Below are positions 1 through 11,958 of a stretch of 64,000 nt of DNA, in pieces (the first letter of the stretch is position 1; the number at the start of each line of letters is the position of its first letter). The notes under the pieces were generated by a model. That model was given only the letters and a program-made list of their open reading frames with translations, did not search any database and was not told the DNA's origin. A program made the position numbers and the translations under genes. The DNA is from Lutjanus erythropterus (Eukaryota; Chordata; Actinopteri; Lutjaniformes; Lutjanidae), in contig CM034600.1 of NCBI GenBank assembly GCA_020091685.1, positions 3,856,837 through 3,920,836 of the forward strand, in the 5' to 3' direction.

Positions 1-1400
1 AAGTACCAGTACTACACCAGTGCTGGTTCCTGACCCGTCAATATTGAAATATCAAGTTTCTAGACAAACTATCCTGCTGTCAGTATTTTTGTAATGTACA
101 TAAACAGCTGACAGGACAAACCATTTAAAAGTGTGGCCTCACTCCACTAAATCTGATGGAAATGCAGCTAAAGGTGGCAAAAAAACCCAAAAACTGATTT
201 CTTATATAAAAAAAATTCACATCTTTTCATTTCTTTATTTTTTGCAACATTCTATGGTGAGTAGTATCAATAGGAGTATCAATGAGTATTGCTATTGATA
301 AGCAGTATCAAGATCAGTTTCAATAAAATCCAAATAACTTGTATCCCTAAATATCATTATATTATGTGTCATCACTAAGGTTGTTCCTATAATGATACCA
401 GAAGCAGAAATGCCTCAGTTTGAGCCTGAAATGCTGGATTGGGTATCAGGGAATACACAAGTCTAAGCACTGATCCGATGTTGTATAATCTATTACAGGA
501 GCAATATGTAGCCATTTCGTGTGAGAACAGCAGTCCAAATAGCAAGTTGAAGCCATAGGCTGTATATTAAATAGGTTGAAATCCTATTTAATATATGATC
601 TATGCAGGATTATTAATGATTTCTTATGACTCATAAACAGACTTACTGTCTTTTTCTGTCCTAATTTGAATGTCTTTACCTGCCCCCGATTAGCCTTCCT
701 GTGTATTTAGTCTTGCGTCTTTCCCTTCTAGTGTTTCCTCGTGTACCTTTCAGGTCTTTGCCTTGGTTTTGAACTTTCTTTTGAATTTCAAGGACTATGG
801 ACTTGGCTTGTATTTTTGGATTTGCCTGCCTTTGGACTGCTCTGTGTGTTTTTGTATTTGGACTCTGCTTTCATTAAATTCTTTTATCTGAACCTTGTTT
901 TTCCTGGTTTCCTAACTTCAGAACTGTGACGTCTTGTGGCTCTGAAGAGTGAGTCTGTCTCAACTGCAAAACTCACCTTTGACTTTCAGAGGATCATGGG
1001 GGAAAACTTTCCCTGTGATAATCATTCTGTGCATTTGCTTGCTTACTTATTATTCTGTAACTCTACTGTGCACATGCTCTTTTGTGCAGATCACATGGGG
1101 ACTGATATACTTAAGGTCTTTGACAGAATTGTAGACTTAGGGCAAAGACAAATCATATATAATTATTCAGAACCATTACACAGTAAGAGGGTCGCAGTTA
1201 GACTGATGCATGACGCTGTTAAATACATATAATAAAGATAAATTTAACTTTGATCAATGCACTGCAGCCTTGTCCAGCTGTGGTCCTACCTAGTAATGGA
1301 TAGAAACTTCTTGCAATTTGATCAGTTTAACTGTACTTTCCCAGAGCTCTATAATTTGGCAAATCGCACATTACTTAATATAGACCTCAAGGGCCTTTGC
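1..1400. other. Non-coding left flank, degenerate repeats
   Basis: No exon was recognised here. Bases 230-560 contain many short variants of 'gtatcaat' and 'gatacca' that look like a decayed dispersed repeat. Bases 660-935 read like the promoter-to-polyA part of a fish LTR: TG- and CT-rich text with 'cattaaa' near 875, ending in 'gaactgtgacg'. No second LTR, primer-binding site or gag/pol reading frame is visible, so this is only a suggestion. The open frames of 60-98 codons between 741 and 1232 match no family I know and lie in this repeat-like text. Confidence 0.35.
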
Positions 1401-1402
1401 AT

Positions 1403-1640
1403 GTGAAAAAACTAGAGCTGTCAATCAATTAAAATTATTTAATCACAATTAATCACATGACTGTCCGTAGTTAATTGCAATTAATAACAAATCAATTGAA
1501 CATTTTTTATTTGTTCAAAATGTACCTTGAAGGGATATTTTTCAAGTGCATAAAATGTAATTCAAATGTAACTTGGCACTGCATTTGGCATAAGAAAAAA
1601 GTCCACCAGGCACAGATGAACATATTGACCCCGCTCAATT
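1403..1640. repeat. Dispersed teleost repeat (AATTAATCACAATTAATC type)
   Basis: The block begins 'agagctgtcaatcaatt', continues with several imperfect copies of 'aattaatcac', and then runs into 'aaatgtaccttgaagggat'. This order matches a repeat common in percomorph fish genomes as I remember it. It has no coding capacity. The ends are uncertain and the family was not confirmed by search. Confidence 0.5.
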
Positions 1641-1649
1641 TAACATTAA

Positions 1650-2585
1650 GGCCAAAACACACTAAAAGCTTCAATAGAAAAGTCAATTGAAGCTTCTATG
1701 GTGCACTGCAGGCTTCAGATTTAAGATTCAAACACCACAGAACCAGCAGTATTTTAGGAAAAGGTTGCTATCTATATGCATTTATTGATTTATTTATTTA
1801 GTATTATTATTGTTAATGATAGTTTATTTCTTTAATAAAATATTTTCCTCAGCTCATTCAGCTCAGTCTATATAATGATGAAACAGTGTTTTTGTATTAA
1901 TGTGGCAGGACCATTTATATCAGTGTCACTCAGTTTATATCAGTGAGGATGTTTTAGACAACAGCAGACAGCAAAATGCACACCGACACACAGAGGAGAT
2001 GAAGAGGAGAAACAGAGTCTGGACTAAACAATAAACTAAACTAAACAAAAATCTACCAGAGTATGCTGCCTTGATTTTTTTTTTACAGTGTGGTAGCTCA
2101 CCAACCAATTTACTTAAAGAACTTACTTAAAGGCATCATTATACTTAATGAACCCTTTCAACAAGATTTGAGAACCGAGCTGCAGGGATCTGCTTCAGTG
2201 CAAGTGGGAAGTTTGAAATTGTTTGGGTTTTATTCTACACACATACAAGTACAATGAAGCTAACTGTGTGTGATTAGTGTGAAAATGAGCAACCAACACA
2301 TACAGGATGGATGTTGTATCATGGCAGCAGTAAGAAGTAAGAAATGATTTGGAGATGACAAAAGTATTTAAATCATTACTACTATTATAATCACTAAAAG
2401 GCAGCAAAAGTAGTCAAACTATCAACCAAACTGCAGCAATGAGTCTCACCAAACTTTGCAGACCCCCAGGATTAGCATCCTGAGGCTAACAAGCAATGAG
2501 TCTACTGTCTAAAGCCCTCAAACGGTCTCTTCAGAAGATCAATGAAAACCAAGAACACACTGAATCTTTTAAAAAGTTTCTGTAG
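1650..2585. other. Non-coding, nothing recognised
   Basis: This is AT-rich sequence with a T-run at 2073-2086 and a small inverted pair, 'aaaagcttcaat' / 'attgaagctt', near 1664-1695. No exon, RNA gene or known element was recognised. Confidence 0.4.
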
Positions 2586-2589
2586 AAAA

Positions 2590-2870
2590 GATTAGTTCAT
2601 TTCTTGCCAGGACTAATTTGCCCATTCTTTTCCCATTCAGCCACAAGAGCATTAATGAGGTTGTGCACTGATGTTGGGTGATACGGCATGACTCACGTGA
2701 CTTTCCACTTCATTCTGAAGGTGTTAGATGGGGTTAACGTCAAGGCTTTGTGAGCACCTCTACACAAGCTGAGAAAATAACCTCTTAATTATCTCACTTT
2801 GTACAGGGCGTCATTATCATGTTGAAACAGGAAAATGGCTTCCACAAACTGTTGCCACAAATGCTGTGTT
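2590..2870 (-). mobile_element. Tc1-like transposon fragment (transposase 3' part)
   Basis: Read on the minus strand, 2870 to 2590 follows the 3' part of a fish Tc1-like transposase. A degenerate form of the QHDNAP..H block lies near 2805-2820. The LNPI-HL block lies near 2725-2740, with a stop in place of the catalytic glutamate. These are followed by text equivalent to 'ccaacatcagtg..cctcattaatgctcttgtggctgaatgg'. Stops and frameshifts make it non-functional. No terminal inverted repeats remain. It sits downstream of the last visible col20a1 exon, presumably in the following intron. Confidence 0.65.
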
Positions 2871-3010
2871 TCCACAGCACGGTATGGCTTGGATCAACTC
2901 CAGTCTTTGCTTGTTTTCCACTGTCAAATGAGGGTATTACCAGACACCTGTTGCTGTTATTGGTCTCATCTCAGCCAAGGTTCCAAGCAAGCTTATCTTC
3001 TGACTGACAA
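2862..3010. repeat. Dispersed repeat (GTTTCCAC..GCACGGTA type)
   Basis: It begins 'gtttccacagcacggtatgg' and continues 'gttttccactgtcaaatga'. This arrangement recurs in many teleost genomes as an element that opens with GTTTCCACTG-GCACGGTA. It abuts the Tc1 fragment to its left. The boundaries are approximate. Confidence 0.45.
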
Positions 3011-3149
3011 AGGTGAAAAAACGACTGTTCGACTATCAAGGGGAAACCCTTCAGCAGATATTGTTAGTTTTAGACTTTCAAGACTTTTAACTCATTTTAA
3101 ATTGTTTCAAGTTGTGAATTCTTGTCTGGGACAAGGGTGTTTTCTGTCA

Positions 3150-3340
3150 TAAAGCAAGTTTAGAACTAAAAAAAATAAAGCAAACCACAACATTTTGTAA
3201 GTTACATGTATTTCATATACATAAATCCATAACGTATGTTTTTTCTGCCCAAAAATTGGAATTATGTGTTGGTATTTATATTTATTAAGCTTTTTTGGGA
3301 GGACATGATTTGCCCAAAATCTCAAGAGCGGGCACCATGT
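3150..3340. repeat. Dispersed repeat, copy 1 of a local pair
   Basis: This segment shares an ordered series of matches with 4806-4995: 'gcaagtttagaa', then 'aaagcaaacca-aacatt', 'gta-tttcatata', 'aaaa-tggaatt-tgt', 'acatgatttg' and 'tctcaagag/tctcaagaatggg'. The two copies have the same orientation and lie on either side of the col20a1 exon at 3392-3496. The family is unknown. Confidence 0.5.
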
Positions 3341-3391
3341 TTGAAAATGTCACATGCGATTGCTTTCAACACTTATGCAGGGAAGTCTCAC

Positions 3392-4114
3392 CTGAGATGG
3401 GTCTCACTCGGACCTTGTAGCCCTGAACAGGACCGTCAGCCTCCTTCCATTTCATCTGCAGCCTGTCCTCTGACAGCACCGTCAGCTTCAGACGACCTTG
3501 ACATTGACACAGACAAAAATATCAGGTTTTAATATGCATGTGTGTGCATGATGTCTAGTGAAGGATTTGGGTCAATATGGAGGGCGGAGAACATGACTGC
3601 TGCAGGCTTTCCAAACATCAAAGAAACAATTCCTCCCGTTCTCCATGACGGCCTCTCACTTCCTTCTCCAAAAATCAAATCCATCTCTTGTTTCCACTTC
3701 ATCTGCATAATTTCCAGCAGGGGTTTCCCAACAAGCAGCGTCTTTCATGTTTCTCTCCTCCCGCCCTCCGTCCATCCCTCTCTCCAGCTGCCCCTTCATC
3801 CATCAAAGCCTGCCCTGTCCTCTTGACTGGTATAGAAACAGGAACAGGACGCTGGTCGGGGACTGGGGGGGGTCAAAGGTCGTGTCAGAGGACCGTCACA
3901 GAGTTACAGTGTGTCGGGGGGTTTGTATGTAGTATGTGGCGGGGTAATGGATGGAGAGGAAGATGAGGGGAGGAGGGGGAAACGGATGCAACAAAGACAG
4001 AGGAGCATGAATCACAGAATTTTTGTCTTCATCGCTTCTGTGGACGTATGACCCTCAGCACTCAACAGATCCTTTTCTGACTATCATGTATGTATGCATG
4101 TATGTATGTATGCA

Positions 4115-4168
<54 letters not shown>

Positions 4169-5526
4169 TATTTGGGCCAGGCGCACTCATCGTCTTGGGT
4201 GTTTGGCAGAGGATCAGATAGAGTCTGATGGGGGATTTAGAGAGAGTGAGGTCAAGGTTTAACAGGCCCACTAACAAAAACAAGTTTTCACCACAAGCGG
4301 GCAGATATGAAGACAAGTAGAGTAACTGTGTTGTACTCCATGATTTGTGGGTGTTGTGCAGCTGGTCGGGGCCAGCATTTTTTAGTTCAGCACTGAAATA
4401 ATAAGCCCTTTGAGTCGAGCTGATTGTTTCTTTTATGACATGTGACAATGAAGTAACCATTAAATAAATACAGAAATTGCAAAATTCCACAAAAGCATGT
4501 CTTCTTAAAAAACAACAGCAGAAATTACATCCTACAAACATGCATATTAATTAAATAATATAATCAGTTAGCTAGTCAGCTAGTCAAAATACAGATTTTT
4601 AAACCATAATTCTTATTTAACTTTGATTTAGAGGGACTACAGAGTTGACGTGTTATGGTTGAGACACATCTGAGAGCAAAATTATTTCATGAATTTGTTA
4701 AAAAAATATAAAGTTTAGCTGTGCTTGAACAGTGTTCCCACCTTTTTTAAACCAGGAAGTGAGACAGGGAAGCTTAGGATATAGTTAAATTTTTTATGCC
4801 TGGCACAGAGCAAGTTTAGAAATTACAAAAATGAAAGCAAACCAAAACATTATAACATATGCAGTATTTCATATATACAAATTCTTTAAGAATAAATTTT
4901 CAGCAAAAAAATGGAATTGGTGTTTGTTTTTACATGATTTGTACCAATTCTCAAGAATGGGTGATGTATTACAACACTACATCTGTATTTTAAGAGCTAC
5001 AACAGATTTAACACAATTAGTTTTCATGACATCTCACATTTGCCAGATTTCATCTCCTTACAAAGAACAAGAATGTGGCACATCTTCTAAGCTTCTTCTT
5101 CTACTTTCTTACAATTCATTTGATAGGAATAATAGAGAAGTATAGAGTAGGTTTATACCATAGAAGGCAAAAATAATGTCAAGTAGTCAAGTTGCTTTGT
5201 GTCAGTTGTAACTTTAACCAAATGTATCAACATTAGAAAAAAGATATTTACCACCAACTACAATACAACGCAGATGTTTTTCGAGACCCAGCAGACCCCT
5301 TTTAGCATGCTGCGCAGCTTCACCATCATCTCCGACTGCTACCTGTGTATGTGACACACTCTGCTGTAAGTAGTAATAAAATGGTTATTATGGACATAAA
5401 AGGCACTCTACCTTGGCCATGGACCCCTGAGGACAGCAGCAAGAGGGCACTGAGCAGCAAACACAGCATTAGCCAGAAAGATGATGATGATGATGACGAT
5501 GATGAAGCAAGGAGGTGAGGAGACAT
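3392..5526 (-). CDS. col20a1: Collagen alpha-1(XX) chain, 5' part (two coding exons)
   Basis: This is the amino-terminal end of a FACIT-like collagen secreted into extracellular matrix. Exon A (5412-5526, acceptor tttctag at 5536-5542) starts with ATG at 5526. It encodes a signal peptide: a nine-serine run, a hydrophobic core FWLMLCLLLSALLLLSSG, then a likely cleavage before GQ. Its donor is G|gtagag. Exon B (3392-3496) begins GT-CGT in matching phase and encodes RLKLTVLSEDRLQMKWKEAD.. to ..YKVRVRPIS, the first half of a fibronectin type III domain, ending at a gtgaga donor. The pairing of a short signal peptide with an immediate FN3 whose first strand reads RLKLTVLSEDRLQMKW fits COL20A1 better than COL12A1 or COL14A1. 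The remaining FN3, VWA and collagen exons lie beyond the left edge. The intron between A and B carries a (TG)n tract and a dispersed repeat. Confidence 0.72.
4086..4167. repeat. Compound microsatellite (TGTA)n-(TG)n
   Basis: A stretch of 'tgtatgtatgcatg' units passes into an uninterrupted 'tg' run of about 45 bases. It lies inside the col20a1 intron. The long open frame on the minus strand through this tract (a TH-repeat peptide) is produced by the dinucleotide repeat and is not a gene. Confidence 0.9.
4806..4995. repeat. Dispersed repeat, copy 2 of a local pair
   Basis: This is the partner of the segment at 3150-3340, in the same orientation, with ordered matches such as 'gcaagtttagaa', 'gcaaaccaaaacatt', 'tttcatatata', 'aaaatggaattg' and 'acatgatttg'. 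It lies in the intron between the two visible col20a1 coding exons. Confidence 0.5.
5479..5505 (-). repeat. Coding (TCA)n microsatellite, nine serines
   Basis: On the minus strand this reads as nine serine codons (TCA/TCG/TCT) starting at codon 8 of the col20a1 signal peptide, just before its hydrophobic core. It is nearly pure trinucleotide repeat, so repeat-length change would only add or remove serines in a part of the protein that is cleaved off. Confidence 0.8.
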
Positions 5527-5639
5527 GAGTGGAGCCTAGAAACATGGAAAACAAGGCTGTGAGTATTAATACACTTATTCATTTTTGTCTGGGCTGTTAA
5601 TGGAACTCATAGTATGGCCAAGTGCAAAATCAAACAGCT

Positions 5640-6400
5640 GAAATGTTATGATAAAGAAAATATAATGAGGTATTGTAGTACTGCAGAAATGCCCTAACCC
5701 AAAAAATCTTGTTTTCCCACATGAAAGAAAACATTTGTTTGGTACAGACCTCAATAAATTCCACATCATTACAATTTTTGTTTCAGTAAAAATGAAAACT
5801 ATGAGGCATATCACAATCACAATTTCAGTCAAAATAATCGCAGTTACTTTTTTACAGTAAAGTGCAGCCCAAGAACAGACCTCAACAAATGTCACATCTT
5901 CATGATTTTAATAGTTTTTGTCAGAGAAATGAAATCATCATTCCCACTAATCATGAATCATATCACAACATCAAAATAATCGCAATATGATTTGCTTTAC
6001 CAACTCATGCAGCCCTGATTTTTCATTTTTAATGTATATTTCATAAACCTTTATTTACTTACTTTCTTTTATCTTCTCACTTTACTTTAATTTCATCACT
6101 TCACTCAGTAGAGTCAGATAATCTTCATTAATTAGCTAAACAAACCAACAAACAATGCCAAAACCGATTGATTAATCAGTCCAACTAAGCATAAGTCACA
6201 ATACCTGCCAAAATAATAATGAGTTTTTTTACGACATCATGTAGTACCAATTTTTGTATTCATTTATATTTCATAAACTTTGTAACTTTACTTTATTTAC
6301 TTTATTTGGTCAGCTCACTTGGTAGGGTCAAATAATCTACATTAAATAGCAAACACACTAAAAAAACAAACCAACAAACAATGCCAAAATCAACTATATA
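5640..6400. repeat. Two adjacent direct duplications in AT-rich sequence
   Basis: A first pair shares 'agacctcaa-aaat-ccacatc-t', then 'atga..atcatatcacaa' and '-aaaataatcgca' (about 5747-5850 and 5877-5985). A second pair shares 'tatatttcataaac', 'agtagagtca/ggtagggtca', 'aataatct-cattaa' and 'caaaccaacaaacaatgccaaaa'. The last motif occurs at 6141 and 6367, an offset of 226 bases. Both pairs lie in the long inferred 5'UTR intron of col20a1. The family is not identified. Confidence 0.55.
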
Positions 6401-6559
6401 ATCCAATGCAGAGATACTATCAAAATGTGGCTGGCGGGTTTGTGAAAACCTTGCAACTCCATTCAACAGACAGAAAATTAATCGACCACAATTTATTTTT
6501 ATAATCAAGTAATAATTGTGGCAAATTTTCAAGCAAGTGAAGTGACGATTTGATGCAGT

Positions 6560-9180
6560 CCTTTCTTCTCCATGAAAGCCAGCTGAATATCTTTGGGTTT
6601 CAGACTGTTTGTTGGACCAAAATTATAGCCTGATTATGTCAAGCTGCATTATTCACTGTATTCTGATATGTTACAAACCAAAGCAAATTAATCAATTTCT
6701 GACATTGTGCATTTCTTAACAGATCCATCAACCACTATAACATGCAGTAGATTTTTTTGTCTCTTTGATTTGGTAAAAAGAAAAAGGGGGAAAAAATGGC
6801 ACCAACAAATGTCACCTTTTCCCATGGGAACTCTTTTACGGCCAGCTCAGACTACAGGTGCTTCAGCGCTCGTCCCTCTCACAGACACTCAAACTTCACA
6901 CAGCTAATGACACACACAGGGCTGTAATATTAACAAACACGCAGCACTTTAAGAGACCATAAAACTAACACGCCTCTGTCTGAGAGGGCCCACATTTAAC
7001 AGAACACATGCCTTATTCTCCCATGAAGAAATAACCTTGAGATTATATCGCACAACACTTGTTTAGAGCCACTGCTTCCAATCTGATACAAGAGATCATT
7101 TAAATTTGCGGGTTATGAATCAAAAAGGCTAAGTGACAGTTTATTTTTATATTTTAAAGGCCTGGCTCCAATAAAGTAAAGTTACATGAGCTTAATCATG
7201 AAATGCACTGGGAAACTGCAGGAAAATGAGTGTAAATTGTGTAGGCAGATGCTCTTTAGAAAACGAGCAAAAACTCTGACATTTGTTCTTCGTGAATAAG
7301 AACATTGTTCAATAAAATGCAGGCAGAACAAAGCTACAGTTAACTGTTCGGTAGCTCAGCTGTCACAATGGAGCTCACAGACCTGTGACCATCCATGATA
7401 CTTCAATACTTTTCAATGACACATTGTTGAAAACAATACAATACTAACATTCAATAGTATCAAAGCTATAAAAAAGAAAAAAAATCAATTTTATTTTATG
7501 TGCCTAGGACTTTTCTTTTCCTTCATTTTTTATATCAAGGTTTAAAATTTTAGTATCGTGACAAACCTAACCTTTTACTATTCTAGAATTTTAAGACTTT
7601 GATAGCAAGAACAGGTGAGGAGAGACAGGAACATGCAAACGGATAACGTGATGAGAAAACCTGAAGAAACTGAACATGAAACACACTTTTTCATGTCATA
7701 ACAATACAGAATAATTATTACGCCTGGAGGAGACCATGCAATGCCATGGAAGCCTATTTTTAGTTAAAACTGGGGGTGCAAGATTAGTGCCAGGCAAGGG
7801 GAGGTATGGCAGGATTTTTTTTTCTGCGATATTGCACCAAACTCCCTTAAAAAAAATATGGCATATTAACAATTTCTTATGTGTCCGGAAAACGTATAAC
7901 TCTGGAAACACAAGGTAACAGACATCATATGTTGACAGTCGTCTTGTTAATTCAGCTACATATAATCCTTAGAGATAAACAGTATTTCAATACAAACTTA
8001 ACATTTTGGATTTTGTCACCTCAACTCATTAACGGCCTCCATTGTTTAGCTGCACGATTTTAATGAGAGAAGAAAGACAAACTGTTTCAAAACTTAAGAT
8101 TTCTCTCTAAAATAGGTGCTAGTTGGTGGATCAGATATACGATGAATTAAACACTGATTCATAACACTGTTAATTCACTGTTTATCTTGTGTGTGACAGT
8201 ATCTGAGGAGTTCCTTCAGCCATTACAAAAGTAACTGCCCAGGTTGCTGATTCCTGTATGATGCTGGAGAGAGCGCAGCTACCTTCTGATAAGATTAAAC
8301 ATGTTTGATTTAATTATGATTATGTACTACTTTTGATCCAAACTAGCTTAAAAGTTTAAAAATAGAAATATTGTATGATCAAAAAGTAGGGATGCAAAGC
8401 ACATTTGCTCCCTCCAGTCTAATAGTAGGGGTGCAGGTGCTGCACTTGCTCCACTGCTCAGGCGCATATGGCTGAACCTATCAGCCTAAAATGTTTTGTG
8501 CACATTTATAACTGTATGTTCAAGGACCTGTTGTGGTCTGTTTTATACAGACACCTGAGTCCTTACTCCTTTTAACCGGCCTGTAAGGGCTGCAAGTGAT
8601 TAACAACTGCTGGGCTAAAAACACAAGGCCTACCTAGACTGTTGCAGGCCACATTTTGGCCTTTATTGTGGCTCGAAAACTGACACCCATATCTTATGAC
8701 CCATTTCAGTTAGGCATGATGTCAGGTGAAAAAATCCCCACTATGCATCTGCATGTGTTGCCATACCACTAGCAAACAAATGAGACATTCAGACTATAAA
8801 ATGAAATGTAGCTGGCTTAATTCTGAACTGATTTTTCTGAAATTTGGTTTGTTATAAACATGACATATTGAACATGACAGTGGTTACTTGTTGTTGGAAT
8901 TAAATTCAGTTACTGGGGGGTGATCTAATCCCCCAGATCAGATCTATACCAATGGACATGTACCTTCTGATTAGCCACAACTTTCACTGGGACATGCAGG
9001 CTCTGACTTTGAATAGTTAACATCAAGTATAAATTATTCAGAATTTCAGCTTTTGTGAGTTTCTCCAAAAATTTAGATCTCTGTACCTAGAATGTTGTTG
9101 TAAAGCTGCCGAGTTGCTTGACACGTTCTATACAAATGAACAAAATATTGTAAATAAATAAGAATGTTTAAATTTAGAAG
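6560..9180. other. Non-coding stretch inside inferred col20a1 intron
   Basis: No coding exon was recognised. A decayed repeat at about 7376-7570 shows 'gatacttcaatactttt' near its left end and 'agtatcgtgacaaac' at its right end, a pattern seen in a common fish MITE. At 6575-6610 a short piece ('ctgaatatctttgggttt..gactgt..gttggac') recurs at 16822-16857 and belongs to the same repeat family. The open frames of about 60-70 codons here have no recognisable product. Confidence 0.4.
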
Positions 9181-9186
9181 TTTAGG

Positions 9187-9387
9187 GCGCCCTGGTGGCT
9201 CAGTTGGTGGAGTGTGCGGCCCATGTGCAGGGACCGTCAGTCCTCAGCAGCAGCCATGGGTTCAGTTCCAGCCTTCGGCACTTTGTGGCTTGCCCCCCCC
9301 CCTCACTCTCCCCCATTTCCTGTCTATTTAGAGCTGTCCTGTAAATAAAGACTAAAGAGCGAAAAAAACCAAAACAAAAAAAAAAAA
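9187..9387 (+). mobile_element. tRNA-derived SINE
   Basis: The element begins 'gcgccctggtggctcagttggtggag', a good RNA polymerase III A box (TGGCTCAGTTGG). 'gggttcagttcc' near 9259 matches a B box. A C-rich body 'cactctcccccatttcctgtc' follows, then 'gctgtcctgtaaataaagactaaagagc' and an A-rich tail. This head-body-tail order is that of a widespread teleost tRNA SINE. No flanking target duplication was resolved. Confidence 0.75.
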
Positions 9388-9399
9388 CATCCATGTTAA

Positions 9400-10575
9400 T
9401 CCATGTTGGGTCTTAATCAAACACTTTAGCTTTGATAAATATTTTCAGGCGTTCCTGTCTGAGCTTTCTACTTGTATTTTAGATACATCTCATAACTAGG
9501 TGACCACCACTGCTGAAGAGTTGAAGAGAAACTTCCAGCCTGCCTGAAGGCTTTTCAGACCACCTGATGTACAGCCATCGTGTGCACTATGTATGACGCG
9601 ACTATGTTGCTCTTTTTGTATGTTTCCTCACGTTTCACATGTACCTGCTTGTCTGAATGTTGGCATGTCAGAGTTTAAACTTGAGCCGTAGGTTGTGCGT
9701 ACTTATCTGCCTGCCTGCCTGTCAGACAGACAGGAAAAGATGGATATTGTTATGAAATGCCGGTGGATCTTGTTGCTGAGAGGACTGTGGCGTCTCCTCC
9801 ACAACTGACCCCCTTTTCAAACGCTGAGGTGCATGCAATTGAGTTGCATATGCAAAACAAAATCAAGACACAAACACTCATCTTCAGCCAGTTTTGATGT
9901 TTTGAGTCATCTGATCTTTTTTGAATGAACTCATACATTAACAGCCCACTATGCTAGAGTTACTGAACCAAATGGATAGTCCATTTTTCCTTAACACATA
10001 ACTAAACATTGCACTTTTCTTTCAAATATCTGTCCATGGAATTATGATATCCTACGTGAAAAATGTTCTATTAATTATTTAAAGGTGACATATCTGTAAG
10101 TTATAAAACTACAGTGCCTCAAGTCACTGTCATATGACTTTACTACATTAGACTATTAGGGTCAGGCATAAAGCAAAGCAATAAAAGGAGGGGGACCTGT
10201 TTCATTGCACACCGTGAGAATTAAGTCAAAATTTTGAGAATGCAGTCAGACTATTAGTATCAGTGTCAGACTTTAAAAAAAATTCATCAGAGAAATAAAT
10301 CAGAGGGGGAAGATTTCTTTTTTTTTTTTTTTGAGAATAAATAAAATTGAAATGTCAAGAATAAAGTTGCCATTTCCATTTGGAGAAAAAAAATCTTAAA
10401 AGTTTTACAGCTTCATTAACAACATTTCAACTTCATTCTCAACACTTTAACTTTTTTCTCTGCATTTTAACTTTAATCTCAACATTTTGACCTTAATTCA
10501 AAATTAAAAAAAATCTTTCTACTCTAATTTTCCCTTACAGCCAGCTGATGAAGGATAGAATACAAATGTATTGAA
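9400..10575. other. Non-coding stretch, nothing firm recognised
   Basis: AT-rich sequence with a 16-base T run near 10318-10333. A block at 10390-10510 repeats 'aacattttaacttt.atctc' several times with small changes and looks like a short local repeat. No exon or RNA gene was recognised. Confidence 0.4.
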
Positions 10576-10577
10576 CT

Positions 10578-11222
10578 GCAACAATTAGTCAACTAATCAA
10601 TTACTTGCTCAACAGAAAAATACTTGCCTCAATGTCATATGGTTGACTGGCATTATTTTATTGTCAGGGATGTAGTGGGTGGTTAACATTTTTATTTGCA
10701 TAAGATCTGACCGTACAAGTGATGGAATATTACTACATACTACATAAGTTCATTTACTGCATTTAAGTACAAATTTGAGGTACTTTTACTTTACTGGAGT
10801 ATATGTTTTCATGCTACTTTATACACCTACTGCTCTAAATTTCAGAGGGAAATTGTAGTTTTTACCCCATTACATTTGTTTGATATCTTTAGTTACCAGT
10901 TTCTATGCAAATTAAGATTTATGCACACAAAACACATGAACAGTCGAAACATTAGACAGAAAATGAATCAGCTAGATTGTTATTCTTATAAGTCACTTTT
11001 CATGCAAGAAAATTTAATGGTTCCAGCTTCTCAAATGTAAGGATAATTTCAATTATTTCAATTTATTTTAAATAATTTTGAGGTTTAGATTAATGGTAGG
11101 GCATGTAAAGATTGTGAAACTGTTTTCAGAAAATTTACAAATCAATTTTTACAGATCAGTCGATTATTGGAGAAAATAATCAGCAGATTAATCCATGAGA
11201 ACAGTCATTAGTTGCAGTCCTA
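10578..11222. repeat. Dispersed repeat with ATTAATC termini, containing another repeat
   Basis: The left end is 'ctgcaacaattagtcaactaatcaatt'. The right end is 'agattaatccatgagaacagtcattagttgcagtcct'. The ends are inverted copies of each other, a layout shared with the segments at 17003, 19478 and 21385. Between them, 10715-10870 is a copy of a second repeat ('gatggaatattactacata..catttaagtacaaatttgaggtactttt') also present at 12245. This looks like one repeat inserted into another. It is non-coding. Confidence 0.5.
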
Positions 11223-11239
11223 TACAAAACATTTCACAT

Positions 11240-11958
11240 GATCTCCATCTCAGCCAACTACTATAGTAAAACCCTGCTTTTTTTTAACACAATGTATGAG
11301 TAATAATCATCTTATGTCATGTAATAGTAGGCTGTGACAGTCAAGGGGGGTCATTTTTCTGCATTGAGCACTTTTACTTTTTACTAGTTTTAGTACATTT
11401 GCCTGATTATACTGACGTACCTTTACAGTAACATGTTAAATGTAGGACCTTTACTTGTCATATAGTATTTTTACAGTGTGGAATTAGTAGTTTTACCAGT
11501 AGTAGTTTTATTAGCAGTAGGATGTGGATACTTCCTCCATCGCTCAACAGTATGAACGTGATTTACAGACACTAGCTTAGCTCTAAGTGATAAAGCAATT
11601 AGCAACAACGCAACGCTGTGTACATTAGCTTGTTGCTTGTAGTTAACCACAATGCGCAAAAAGCACTATATTTTAATTTATTGTGATTTTTAACAATAAA
11701 TATTAAAAACTGACGACTATTTTTTATGTGTAACGTTATAAATTTCACAAACACAACTGAACTGTGTCCCTCCCTCAGGTAACGGCTATTTTACAACAGT
11801 TTCGAGCAATGGACGACTGCTAAACTTACAACATGATGTTAGCCTCTTTCCTCCGTTTACCTGAGAGCAGATAGAGAGGACCACTAACACAAACTGAGTT
11901 TAACCACAGAGACACAGTGAGTTTTCTTCTCGGAGCAGTGAACCAGGTGAGCTCTTAC
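11240..11958. other. Non-coding, next to inferred col20a1 promoter
   Basis: Mostly AT-rich and unremarkable up to about 11750, then base composition rises toward the inferred first exon. No coding exon was recognised. Confidence 0.35.

Noticed and set aside
660-935. A complete LTR retrotransposon or endogenous retrovirus
   Set aside because: Only LTR-like text is present; no second LTR, primer-binding site or gag/pol frame was seen.
4062-4541. 159-codon minus-strand open frame
   Set aside because: Its C-terminal third is a Thr-His repeat from the (TG)n microsatellite, and the rest has no recognisable domain or splice context.
9187-9260. A genuine tRNA gene
   Set aside because: Box A and B fit, but the cloverleaf is not complete and the SINE body and A-rich tail follow directly.
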